A stretch of 64,000 nt of DNA from Bog-532 sp963805255 (GTDB lineage Bacteria > Actinomycetota > Actinomycetes > Streptosporangiales > Streptosporangiaceae): contig CAWDTK010000009.1 in the NCBI GenBank assembly GCA_963805255.1, positions 1 to 64,000 on the forward strand, in the 5' to 3' direction. Made by a program: the position numbers and the translations under genes. Of this stretch, positions 47,701 to 54,966 are shown in pieces. How positions within the stretch are numbered: position 1 is the stretch's first letter; every line of letters begins with the position of its first letter. The notes below the pieces were generated by a model. The model worked only from the letters and a program-made list of their open reading frames with translations. It searched no databases and was not told where the DNA came from.

Positions 47701-49250
47701 CCGACGCCGAGGAACTGGAGCGCCGGGCCCGGCGGCGCGGCATCGTCGTGGACGACCGGGTGCTCTACGACTTCTACGACCAGCGGATCCCCGCCCACGT
47801 GACCTCGGCGCGCCACTTCGACGCCTGGTGGGAGAAGGCGCGCGCGGCCAGCCCGGACCTGCTGACGTTCTCACCTGGCCAGGTAGCCGGCCCCGGTGCG
47901 TCCGGGGTGCGGCCGTCGGACTATCCCGATGAGTGGGGCCCGTTCCCGCTGTCATACGAGTTCGCGCCGGGCGACCCGCGCGACGGCGTGACCGTGGATG
48001 TCCCGCTGGCGGCGCTGAACCAGGTGCGGGACGAAACGTTCGCCTGGCAGGTACCGGGCCTGCGCGAGGAACTGGTGACCGAGCTGATCCGGTCGCTGCC
48101 CAAGCAACTCCGGGTGAACTTCGTGCCCGCGCCGGACGTCGCGCGCGCGGTGCTGCCCCGGCTCGGCCCCGCCGGCGGCGACCTGCTGGACGTCCTCGGT
48201 GCCGAGCTGACCCGGCTGCGGGGCGTACCGGTGGCCCGCGACGCGTTCGATCCGGGCAAGCTTCCTGCCCACCTGCGGGTCACCTACCGCGTGCTGGACC
48301 GCGGGCGGGTCCTGGCCGAGGGCAAGGATCTGGGCGGGCTCCGCCGTCAGCTGCACCCGCAGTTGCAGGCGACGCTGGCCGAGGCCGCCCGCGGCCTGAC
48401 CCGTTCGGGCCTGCGCGGCTGGGACGTCGGCTCGCTGCCCAGGGAGTTCAGCGACGACCGCGTCCGTGCCTATCCCGCTCTCGCGGACGCGGGCGACGCC
48501 GTGGACGTCCGGTTGTTCGGCACCGAAGCCGAGGCGGCGCGGAGCATGCGCCTCGGGACGCGCCGGCTTCTCCTGCTCCAGGTTCCCTCGGGCGCCCGGT
48601 CCATCGGGTCAAATCTGCCCGTTCAGGACAAGCTGGCGCTGAGCCGCAGCCCGTACGCGGGGGCCGCCGCGCTGCTGGATGATTGCGCCGCCGCCGCAGC
48701 CGACGAGATCATCGCACGGGCGGGCGGTCCCGCCTGGGATGAGCAGGGTTTCGCCCGGCTCGTCGAGGCCGCGCGCTCCGGGCTGAACGCCCTGACCGCG
48801 CAGGTCATCACCGGCGTCGCCCGGGTCTTGGCCGAGGCCCACGAGGTCGAGGTGATGCTGACCCGTGCTGCCGCGCACGCGGACGAGCCGGCGTTCGCCG
48901 ACATCCGCGCGCAGTTCTCCTCGCTCATCTACCCCTGTTTTGTCAGCGGCACCGGGCTGCGAAGGCTCGCTGACCTGACCCGTTACCTGCGGGCCATCCG
49001 GCAGCGGCTGGAAAAGACGGGCGCGGACCCGGTCCGGGACGGCGAGCGGATGGCCACCGTGCAGCGTGTGACCGGCGCCTACGCCGACGCGGTGCGGGCC
49101 CTGCCGCCCGCGCGCCGCGGCGGCCAGGATGTCCAGGCCGTCCGCTGGATGATCGAGGAGCTGCGGGTCAGCCTCTTCGCCCAGACCCTCGGGACCCAGG
49201 CGCCAGTGTCGGAGAAACGTATCCTCACCGCGCTGAGCCGGCTGTGCTAA
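44793..49250 (+). CDS. hrpA: ATP-dependent RNA helicase HrpA with two acquired insertions
   Basis: A 1485-residue DEAH-box helicase; the bacterial family is usually about 1300 residues. Motifs are VIVAGETGSGKTTQLPKICL, GHTQPRRIAARTVA, LIIDEAHERSLNIDF, VIITSATIDPQRFSEHF, VLATNVAETSLTVPGIRYVV and QRKGRCGRTSDGICVRLY. The C-terminal DUF3418-type half includes NFVPAPDVARAVLPRLG. Two stretches explain the extra length. About 52 residues after motif III (near 247-299) are encoded by a dispersed structured repeat. About 70 residues (near 727-795) are seven copies of a nine-residue PDGPPDAGN-type unit. Both keep the frame, so the protein is probably still made. The start may be the GTG at 44808. Confidence 0.95.
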   Translation: MEIAAVTTSLAGLRARLPELTQRDQLRLSRRADRAAALGDAAARERAFGQILAELDRAAARVAARRQSVPVISYPPELPISQKKDEIAAAIRDHQVVIVAGETGSGKTTQLPKICLELGRGVTGQIGHTQPRRIAARTVAARIAEELGTELGTTVGYKVRFSDNSSDETLVKLMTDGILLTEMQRDRRLLRYDTLIIDEAHERSLNIDFILGYLKHLLPSRPDLRVIITSATIDPQRFSEHFEEAESGDTRTGGHTRPASPGLRPGERPVSRRSTTARARSAAGGSRGVVPPGQRGAPVIEVSGRTYPVEVRYRPIADPDRSDEEPRDQAQAICDAVDELSAAGPGDILVFLSGEREIRDTADALKDRAGPPDRPGGLEVLPLYARLSTAGQYRVFQPHRGRRVVLATNVAETSLTVPGIRYVVDPGTARISRYSYRTKVQRLPIEPISQASASQRKGRCGRTSDGICVRLYSEEDFGSRPEFTDPEILRTNLASVILRMAGLDLGDMADFPFVDPPEERNIADGVRLLEELGAFAPAAAGRGTAPAGLPGNGRRAGGARRLSDVGRKLAELPVDPRIGRMIIEAGRNGCVREVLIIASALSIQDPRERPADAREAADAVHARFAEPGSDFLAFLRLWEHLRMRQRELSSPAFRRMCRREYLHYLRVREWQDLYGQLRQAAADLGITPGAGRGDRPARRPAASRTADAQGPEEAHGPADTYGPADAGTPDGPPDAGNPDGPPDAGNPDGPPDAGNPDGPPDAGNPDGPPDAGNPDGPPDAGNPDGPPDAGNPDGPADRKPIPAGLAQQIHISMLSGLLSHIGMRDAGQKTLGKRRPLTEFAGARGARFAIFPDSSLARKPPQWVIVTELAETSRLWGRTAARIEPEWAEPLAAHLVRYSYSEPRWDARRGAAMALEKVTLYGLPIVTARKVGYGRVDPAAARDLFIRHALVEGDWQTRHRFFHHNRGLLADAEELERRARRRGIVVDDRVLYDFYDQRIPAHVTSARHFDAWWEKARAASPDLLTFSPGQVAGPGASGVRPSDYPDEWGPFPLSYEFAPGDPRDGVTVDVPLAALNQVRDETFAWQVPGLREELVTELIRSLPKQLRVNFVPAPDVARAVLPRLGPAGGDLLDVLGAELTRLRGVPVARDAFDPGKLPAHLRVTYRVLDRGRVLAEGKDLGGLRRQLHPQLQATLAEAARGLTRSGLRGWDVGSLPREFSDDRVRAYPALADAGDAVDVRLFGTEAEAARSMRLGTRRLLLLQVPSGARSIGSNLPVQDKLALSRSPYAGAAALLDDCAAAAADEIIARAGGPAWDEQGFARLVEAARSGLNALTAQVITGVARVLAEAHEVEVMLTRAAAHADEPAFADIRAQFSSLIYPCFVSGTGLRRLADLTRYLRAIRQRLEKTGADPVRDGERMATVQRVTGAYADAVRALPPARRGGQDVQAVRWMIEELRVSLFAQTLGTQAPVSEKRILTALSRLC
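45541..45673 (+). repeat. Dispersed two-hairpin repeat, copy inside hrpA
   Basis: Head ACGGACAGG at 45542, first hairpin 45558-45601, then a 33-base tail segment identical to the copy at 52788-52850, and a second hairpin at 45651-45669. First hairpin: outer stem ACCCGCC with GGCCGGT (one mismatch), inner stem CCGGGCC with GGCCCGG, and unpaired CAGCGA and GAGC on the two sides. It is read in frame and encodes roughly RTGGHTRPASPGLRPGERP followed by an Arg/Ser/Gly-rich stretch. Confidence 0.85.
46975..47180 (+). repeat. 27-bp tandem repeat inside hrpA, seven copies
   Basis: The string ggggaacccc recurs every 27 bases at 46997, 47024, 47051, 47078, 47105, 47132 and 47159 (approximate), within near-identical units encoding PDGPPDAGN. 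The unit length is a multiple of three, so copy-number changes keep the frame. Such an array is prone to slippage and would vary between strains. Confidence 0.95.
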
Positions 49251-49293
49251 CCCGCCGGGTAGCCCCGGGGAATTTCACCCCGAGGCCCCCACG

Positions 49294-49327
49294 GAACCGT
49301 GCTTAACAGTCTCCCGTTACACGGCTC
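49294..49327 (-). ncRNA. Group II intron domain V
   Basis: A 34-nt hairpin, the canonical length. On the minus strand GAGCCGTG pairs with CACGGTTC, contains the catalytic AGC triad, a two-base bulge and a GAGA tetraloop closed by CGG/CTG. It lies 15 bases after the maturase stop codon and is followed by the domain VI stem (ccucgggg/ccccgggg) and bulged branch-point A. Confidence 0.88.
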
Positions 49328-49342
49328 TTCTCATCGAATCCG

Positions 49343-50596
49343 TTAGAACTCGGGCATCCACGCCCAGTGGACAAACAGCTGCGGCTCTCTTTGCAGGAGC
49401 CCGTTCCACCAGCGTTTTGCTCGCTTGAATGCCCTCAACCGCTTGAACTTCCTGCGAGCCCACCGCACCAGGTAGGTGTTGATGCGGCGCAGGAGGGTGA
49501 ACATCTCGGTCCGGTAGAACTTGCCGTAATAGTTCATCCAGCCACGGATGACCGGATTCAGCCACTCGGCGAGCTCCGCCAGGTCCGAGGTGGTGCGCAG
49601 GTTGATCCGCCACCCGCGAATGATGCGACCTTTGTCTTTCAGGGCGTCCCCGCTGATCGCCGGGAGGAACGCTGCGAACATGCTCCTCCCGTCTCTCGTC
49701 GGAGCTTTCCTGACACGGAAGGTATATCCAAGGAACGTGAACGACGTGCACTCATAGTCGAGCCGCCGCTTCCTGTCCTTGCAATACACCACCTTCGTCT
49801 TGTCAGGGTGCAATCGCAGCCCGACTTCCTCCAGACGTTCCGACAGCGCCGCCCGCACTTGGAGGGCTTGCCGCTCGGTCGCACAGTGCACCACAGCGTC
49901 ATCAGCGAACCGCTCGAACTCCACGGCTGGGAACTCCCGCCCCAGCCACGAGTCGAACGCATAATGCATGAACAGGTTGGCGAGCGCTGGTGATACCGCG
50001 GACCCCTGCGGGGTCCCGCGTTCCCGTTCCGCCAGCCTGCCATCGGGCATCTGAATCGGCGCTTTCAGCCACCGCTTCACATACAGCACCACCCATTTCT
50101 GGTCGGTGTTCGCCTCCACCGCCTTGACCATAAGATCATGGTCAACCGAGTCGAAGAACTTCTCGACATCAAGGTCAAGAATCCAGTCCCTCGTCCAGCA
50201 TCGCTCGCGGCACTTGGCGACCGCATCCAGCGGTGACCTGCCCGGCCGGTACCCGTAGGAGTCCTCATGGAAGATCTGCTCCGTACGCGGCTCCAGCTGC
50301 AGCGCGGCCACTGTTTGCGCGATTCTGTCGGCGACAGTGGGCACGCCGAGCATTCTTGTGCCCCCGCCGTGCGGTTTCGGTATTTCGACTGCCCGCACCG
50401 GAGGAGGAAAGTACGTCCCCGAGGACATCCTGTTCCAGATCTTATAGAGATTGTTCCTCAGATCGGCTTCGAAGTCCTCAATCGACTGCCCGTCCACCCC
50501 GGCGGCACCCTTGTTCCGCTTGGCGCTCTTATACGCCTCCCACACAAGCCACTTCGGTATCTGAAACGGTTTTCCTTCCGGACCTGACTTGCCCAC
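49343..50596 (-). CDS. ltrA: Group II intron reverse transcriptase/maturase
   Basis: About 417 residues. The RT palm carries VWEAYKSAKRNKGAAGVDGQ (RT0-1), VEIPKPHGGGTRMLGVPTVA, DSYGYRPGRSPLDAV, the first catalytic Asp in WILDLDVEKFFDSVDHDLM, GTPQGSAVSPALANLFMHY and the active-site FADD in FERFADDAVVHC (FADD in place of YADD). The maturase X domain is in ELAEWLNPVIRGWMNYYGKF. There is no HNH endonuclease; the protein ends FVHWAWMPEF. The GTG at 50596 is chosen because GGGAGGA precedes it; the frame is open upstream into the ribozyme. It splices the intron and copies it into new DNA sites. Confidence 0.93.
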   Translation of the reverse strand: MGKSGPEGKPFQIPKWLVWEAYKSAKRNKGAAGVDGQSIEDFEADLRNNLYKIWNRMSSGTYFPPPVRAVEIPKPHGGGTRMLGVPTVADRIAQTVAALQLEPRTEQIFHEDSYGYRPGRSPLDAVAKCRERCWTRDWILDLDVEKFFDSVDHDLMVKAVEANTDQKWVVLYVKRWLKAPIQMPDGRLAERERGTPQGSAVSPALANLFMHYAFDSWLGREFPAVEFERFADDAVVHCATERQALQVRAALSERLEEVGLRLHPDKTKVVYCKDRKRRLDYECTSFTFLGYTFRVRKAPTRDGRSMFAAFLPAISGDALKDKGRIIRGWRINLRTTSDLAELAEWLNPVIRGWMNYYGKFYRTEMFTLLRRINTYLVRWARRKFKRLRAFKRAKRWWNGLLQREPQLFVHWAWMPEF

Positions 50597-51197
50597 TCGT
50601 CTCCTCCCAGAGCATCGCCTGGTTGCTCGCGCGAACAAACCCCAGATGAGCCGGCCCCTTCGCTCCGCTCCCATTACAGGAGTTTCTTCACTACTACGAG
50701 CCGGTCCGCCAGCATGCGCCGCAACGGTACTCGGCGCCTCCCGGTTTCTGCCGCTCGGCGCACTCCCTCTCGCTCCTGCCACCTGAAGAACGGCGCAGGA
50801 GCCGTATCAGCGCATGCCTTCCCACGTTCCGTGCAGAAGCCGCAGACCAGACTCACGCCGCCTCCATACCGGACACCACCTGGCCAATAGACGGGCTCTC
50901 GCCAGGCTCATCTCGGGATCGCATTGACACCCCGGTTTCGATGTCGTTTCCTAAATCTCGGCACGTCATCAGCGGTTCACTTGCGTTCGTCTTCCTGGTC
51001 CCTACCTGACGGCTCTTACACCGCCTTTTCCTCAACGCTCACCACGACAGTCATTGGCTAACGCAGCTTGAGGTGGTTTGGCATCTCTCCCCGTAGAGCG
51101 ACGCCGGAGGGCCACAAATCCTCCATCTTCTGCACAGCAACACATCAAGAAGCCGCTTTCCTACCTATAACGACTCCTTTCCGCGCGCGTGGCGCAA

Positions 51198-52777
51198 CAA
51201 TGCCGGGGAGTTAAGCGTTTCGCCTTGTAGTCAAGCGGTTTGCCGGGATCGTGGCTTCGGGCGGACATGGCAACGGAGGCTGCGGTAGGACGGGTGTCGA
51301 CCAAAACGGCCCGTGTACCGGAGACCTCCGTTGCCTGCCCAGTCTGTCATCCGTTCTGCTGTCACGTCGGTCACGACGACGATCACCGTGGCCGCCGGGG
51401 TGTTTGCTGCCGGTCACCTCGGCGAGCTCACGCGGATCGTGCCGTTCGAGCTCGCCGATGCGGTGCTGGAGGAAGAAGGCGGGCTGGAGAGGCGGGTACG
51501 GCTGGCGCCGTCGCGGGCGGGCCTGTATTTCCTGCTGGCGATGTGCCTGTTCCCGCGGGCCGGTTATCGGGGAGTATGGGGCAAGCTGACCGCGGGGCTG
51601 CGGGTGCTGGGGCTGGCGGCGCCTTCGGGGAAGGCCCTGCGGGACCTGCGCCGGCGTATCGGGATCCCGCCGGTGAGGCGGCTGTTCGAGATCCTGGCCG
51701 GGCCGCTGGGGCAGCCGCGCACGCCCGGGATCATGTTCCGCGGGTACCGGACGGTCTCGTTCGACGGCTGCAAGTCGGTCAAGGTGCCCGATACGGCGAA
51801 GAACCGGGCGTGGCTGGGCAAGCAGAAGGCGTCCAACGGGGAGACCGGCTACCCGGGGCTCGCGCTGATGGCCCTGGTGGAGACAGGTACCCGGGCGCTG
51901 CTCGGCGCGGTCTTCGGCCCGGGAGCCGAGGGGGAGACGGGCCAGGCGCGGGAGCTGCTGCCCCTGCTGGATGAGTCCATGCTGGTGCTGATCGACCGCG
52001 GCTTCGACGGCGGGGACTTCCTCGCCGCGGTCGCCGCCACGAAGGCGCAGTTCCTGGTCCGGCTCACCAGCACCCGCCGCCTGCCAGTCCTGCGGCACTT
52101 GCCCGACGGGTCGTTCCTGTCAGTCATCGGCGGCGTGAAGGTCCGCATCATCACCGCGGCCGTGACCGTCACCTGCCACGACGGCACCACCTACGGCGGC
52201 ACTTACCGGCTGGCCACGACCCTGCTGGGCCACCGCGCATACCCGGCGGACGCGCTGATGACGCTGTACCACGAGCGCTGGCAGCACGAGATCACCTACC
52301 TCGCGCTGCGCCACACCCTGCTTCAGGGCCGCGTGCTCCGCTCGGGGGACCCCGCCGGCATCGAGCAGGAGATGTGGGCGCTGCTGGCCGTCTACCAGGC
52401 GCTGCGGACCGCTGTCACCGATGCCGTCCAGTCCGTGCCCGGCACTGACCCCGACCGGGCCAGCTACCAGATCGCCGTCGAGACCGCCCAGAACCTCCTC
52501 ATCACCGCGCAGAACATCACCGATCCCGGCGGGGACCTGACCGGCGGCATCGGCCGCGCCGTCCTCGCGAGCCTGCACGGCCCCCGGCGGCCCCGCGTCT
52601 GCGCCCGCAAGGTCAAGTCCCCGCTCAGCCGCTGGAACAAGCACCCCGACGGCAAACCCCGCGCAAACCATCGCATAACCAGCATCACCGCCCACGTCGA
52701 CCCCAGCTATCACCAGCCTGCGACACGCCGCCGGAAATCCGTGACAAACGCTGAAGGACCCTAACTCCCCGGCATTG
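51198..52777 (+). mobile_element. IS4-family insertion sequence, copy 2
   Basis: A 1580-bp element with the same perfect 16-bp inverted repeats as copy 1. The right flank is GTGCTAACCC (52778-52787). The left flank does not match, but the same 10 bases occur at 49244-49253, on the other side of the group II intron. The IS therefore entered first, at the hrpA stop codon, and the intron later inserted between the IS end and its left target duplication. Confidence 0.95.
51313..52764 (+). CDS. IS4-family transposase (copy 2)
   Basis: 483 residues, identical in protein sequence to copy 1; G at 52056 in place of C is the one nucleotide difference I find. Intact DDE residues (FDGCKS, LIDRGFDGG, YHERWQHEI) indicate an active enzyme. 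The group II intron lies outside its gene and leaves the terminal repeat intact, so transposition of this copy should not be impaired. Confidence 0.93.
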   Translation: MYRRPPLPAQSVIRSAVTSVTTTITVAAGVFAAGHLGELTRIVPFELADAVLEEEGGLERRVRLAPSRAGLYFLLAMCLFPRAGYRGVWGKLTAGLRVLGLAAPSGKALRDLRRRIGIPPVRRLFEILAGPLGQPRTPGIMFRGYRTVSFDGCKSVKVPDTAKNRAWLGKQKASNGETGYPGLALMALVETGTRALLGAVFGPGAEGETGQARELLPLLDESMLVLIDRGFDGGDFLAAVAATKAQFLVRLTSTRRLPVLRHLPDGSFLSVIGGVKVRIITAAVTVTCHDGTTYGGTYRLATTLLGHRAYPADALMTLYHERWQHEITYLALRHTLLQGRVLRSGDPAGIEQEMWALLAVYQALRTAVTDAVQSVPGTDPDRASYQIAVETAQNLLITAQNITDPGGDLTGGIGRAVLASLHGPRRPRVCARKVKSPLSRWNKHPDGKPRANHRITSITAHVDPSYHQPATRRRKSVTNAEGP

Positions 52778-52787
52778 GTGCTAACCC

Positions 52788-53017
52788 CGGGGGCGCCCCC
52801 CGGATCCTCCGCATGCGCTCCGCGCCCGCGCGGTGGTACTTCGCCGGCACACCGGCCGCTCGCCGGGCCGTTGGCCCGGTTCGCTGGGCCGGTTCGCTGG
52901 GCCGGTATGGACGCCTCACCGTAACCCTCACATGGTTCTCGCCGAGACACCGGCCGCTCACCCGTGCCGCTGGCCCGGGTTCGCTGGGCCGGTACGATCA
53001 CCTGTCCGTATGTCGCC
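52788..53017 (-). repeat. Dispersed two-hairpin repeat, two tandem copies
   Basis: On the minus strand the first copy has head ACGGACAGG and a hairpin at 52949-52993 (outer stem ACCGGCC/GGCCGGT, inner stem ACCCG/CGGGT). A second copy follows with its hairpin at 52851-52893, in which the 13-base segment ACCGGCCCAGCGA is duplicated. It then has the 33-base tail shared with the hrpA copy and a CCGGGGG/CCCCCGG hairpin near 52788-52803. The head of the first copy contains the stop codon of the upstream membrane protein gene. Confidence 0.85.
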
Positions 53018-53441
53018 GCAGCAGGAGCAGCGCGGACGCGGCGAACAGCGCACCGCAGCAGGCCTCCCGCCCGTACCGGTCCAGTGCCTCGTCCTGAATG
53101 CCGCTGTGAAAACGGCCGACCACCGCCGGAAAGGGCGAGACCCCGAACCACACCAGGGTGGGCTTGTCGATGTCCGGCAGGGCGGCGCCCACCATGCCGG
53201 CGGTCACCGCGGCGCGGCGGCCGGACGGTGCGGCCGCGGCGAAGGCGGTCATGACGGCCAGCCCGGTCAGCCCGTCGTACACGGCCACCTTCAGGAACTG
53301 GCGCTTGTCGCGCCAGTTGCCCCAGTGCGGGATGGCGTCGAGCCCGAAATGGGAGGCGACGCCGAGCAGGAAGGCGGGCACCGGCCGCCGTACCACCGCC
53401 CCGATCACGGCTCCGGACAGAACGTGATTAGTCAGCAGCAT
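52998..53441 (-). CDS. Small membrane protein, YdjM/DUF457-like
   Basis: A 147-residue protein with hydrophobic segments (LSGAVIGAVVRRPVPAFLLG, VYDGLTGLAVMTAFAAAA) and the His/Asp motifs HFGLDAIPHWG and GMVGAALPDIDK typical of the inner-membrane metal-dependent-hydrolase-like YdjM family. Its function is not known. The ATG at 53441 (MLLTNHVLSG) is preferred over upstream starts. The last residues RRHTDR and the TGA stop are encoded by the head of a dispersed repeat, so insertion of that repeat may have replaced the original C-terminus. Confidence 0.7.
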   Translation of the reverse strand: MLLTNHVLSGAVIGAVVRRPVPAFLLGVASHFGLDAIPHWGNWRDKRQFLKVAVYDGLTGLAVMTAFAAAAPSGRRAAVTAGMVGAALPDIDKPTLVWFGVSPFPAVVGRFHSGIQDEALDRYGREACCGALFAASALLLLRRHTDR

Positions 53442-53585
53442 CGCCGCCCCCCTTCTCCCGAGCATCACGGTACGTGACGTCCGGGACCGGGCGGCGCTGG
53501 TCACGCGGCCACGGCGGAGGGGCCGCTGCTGGTAGCGTTTCAGCGGTTGTATTACCCAGGATCAGGCAAGGGCTGACGCTCACAC

Positions 53586-54848
53586 ATGCTCGACAAGCGA
53601 TTCATCAGAGACCATCCGGATACCGTCAAGGCGGCCGTCCGCGCCAAGGGAGTTGATCTTGACGTGGATGAGCTTCTCCAGGCCGACAAGACCGTCCGCA
53701 ATCTCCAGCACGAGCTGGACGACGCGCAGGCCCAGCGGAAGAGCTCGGCCAAGCAGTTCGCCCAGGCCGATGAGGCGCGCCGCGCGGAGCTCAGGGCGGG
53801 GCAAGCCGAGCTGGACGGCAGGCTCCGGCAGCTGCGTGACGAACTCAGCGAGGCGGGCATCCAGCTCCAGGAACTGATGCTGCGGACACCCACCATCCCG
53901 TGGGAAGGCGCACCGGTCGGCGCGGACGAATCCGCGAACGTGACCATCCGGACGTGGGGAGAGCGGCCCGGCTTCGATTTCGAGCCGCTCGACCACGTGG
54001 AGCTCCTGGAAAAACGCGGCTGGGCGGAGTTCGCGCGGGCCCGTAAGGTCGCCGGGGAGCGCGCCTACGCGCTCCGGGACGAGGCGGTGCTGCTGGAGCG
54101 CGCACTGCACTCCTACGCGATCGACATGCTCCTGAGCAGGGACTTCACCGTGATCTCGGTTCCGTCCCTGGTCAAGGAGGAGCCGCTGATCGGGACAGGC
54201 CAGTTCCCGGGCCACCGCGAGGAGACCTACTCGATTCCCGCCGACGATCTCTACCTGGCCGGTACGGCCGAAGTGGCCCTGGTGGGCCTGCATTCGGGTG
54301 AGATCCTGGACAAGAAACAGCTGCCCGTGCGCTATGCGGGGATCTCGCCCTGTTTCCGGCGCGAGATCGGCAGCGCCGGGCGTGACGTGCGTGGCCTGCT
54401 GCGGGTGCACCAGTTCGAGAAGGTGGAGCAGTTCGTCATCTGCGAGGCGGACCCGGCGGAGTCTGAGCGCTGGCACGCGGAGCTGCTGTCCACCGCCGAG
54501 CGTCTGCTGCAGGGGCTGGGCCTGCACTACCAGGTGGTGGAAACCTCGACCGGCGACATGGGCATCGGCAAATTCCGGATGAACGACATCAACACCTGGT
54601 TCCCCTCGCTGAACCGGTTCCGCGAGACGCACAGCTGCTCGTCGCTGCATGACTGGCAGGCCCGCCGGGCCAACCTGCGTTACCGCGACTCCGACGGCAC
54701 CGTCCGGTTCGCGCACACGCTCAACAACACCGCGATCGCGACCCCGCGGCTGCTGGCCGCGCTGGTCGAGAACGGCCAGACCGCCGCCGCGGAGGTTCGC
54801 GTGCCCGAGGTGTTGCGGCCCTACCTGGGGCAGCGCGAACTGCTCTGA
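53586..54848 (+). CDS. serS: Serine--tRNA ligase
   Basis: A 420-residue class II synthetase that charges tRNA-Ser. The N-terminal MLDKRFIRDHPDTVKAAVRA leads into the long coiled-coil arm (about 30-105) that holds the tRNA. The catalytic domain has LYLAGTAEVALVGLH, motif 2 GISPCFRREIGSAGRDVRGL with LRVHQFEKVEQ, and motif 3 in the C-terminal segment around TLNNTAIATPRLLAALVENG. Length and motif spacing are normal. Low-GC AT-containing sequence just upstream may hold its promoter. It is divergent from the membrane protein gene and followed 118 bases later by an uncharacterised gene. Confidence 0.97.
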   Translation: MLDKRFIRDHPDTVKAAVRAKGVDLDVDELLQADKTVRNLQHELDDAQAQRKSSAKQFAQADEARRAELRAGQAELDGRLRQLRDELSEAGIQLQELMLRTPTIPWEGAPVGADESANVTIRTWGERPGFDFEPLDHVELLEKRGWAEFARARKVAGERAYALRDEAVLLERALHSYAIDMLLSRDFTVISVPSLVKEEPLIGTGQFPGHREETYSIPADDLYLAGTAEVALVGLHSGEILDKKQLPVRYAGISPCFRREIGSAGRDVRGLLRVHQFEKVEQFVICEADPAESERWHAELLSTAERLLQGLGLHYQVVETSTGDMGIGKFRMNDINTWFPSLNRFRETHSCSSLHDWQARRANLRYRDSDGTVRFAHTLNNTAIATPRLLAALVENGQTAAAEVRVPEVLRPYLGQRELL

Positions 54849-54966
54849 CGCGGCCACCGGCGCCGTCCCCGGACCGCCTGCAAGCGGCCGGGATGACGGC
54901 AAGGGACAGGGCCGGGAAGCCACGACCGGTGCACAGCCGGCCTGCCGTCGTCGTACGCTGCCAACC

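Larger units (their letters stand above)
49254..51197 (-). mobile_element. Group II intron with reverse transcriptase
   Basis: About 1944 bases. It contains a maturase gene, a 34-nt domain V (49294-49327) and a domain VI stem with a bulged A at about 49260. About 400 bases of non-coding sequence (50783-51197) lie 5' of the protein gene, as expected for domains I-IV. On the minus strand its 5' end directly follows the terminal GCATTG of IS4 copy 2 and its 3' end directly precedes the IS target duplication GTGCTAACCC. The exact 5' base is uncertain by one: the intron reads TTGCGCC or GTTGCGCC, where GUGYG is canonical. Confidence 0.85.

Noticed and set aside
45951..47816. 621-codon minus-strand frame opposite hrpA with a repeated VGVPRVRRA segment
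   Set aside because: The repetition is only the antisense reading of the 27-bp hrpA array; no ribosome-binding site or family similarity.
49343..50782. Reverse transcriptase as a retron or DGR component
   Set aside because: The maturase X domain, the adjacent 34-nt domain V and the domain VI with bulged A identify a group II intron; no msr/msd or variable repeats are seen.
30994..52777. The two IS4 copies as ends of one composite transposon
   Set aside because: Each copy has its own, different 10-bp target duplication, so they inserted independently.
54649..54966. Upstream extension of the gene after serS
   Set aside because: The segment overlaps the C-terminal coding region of serS in another frame and is Arg/Thr/Pro-rich shadow sequence; the GTG at 54967 is a better start.
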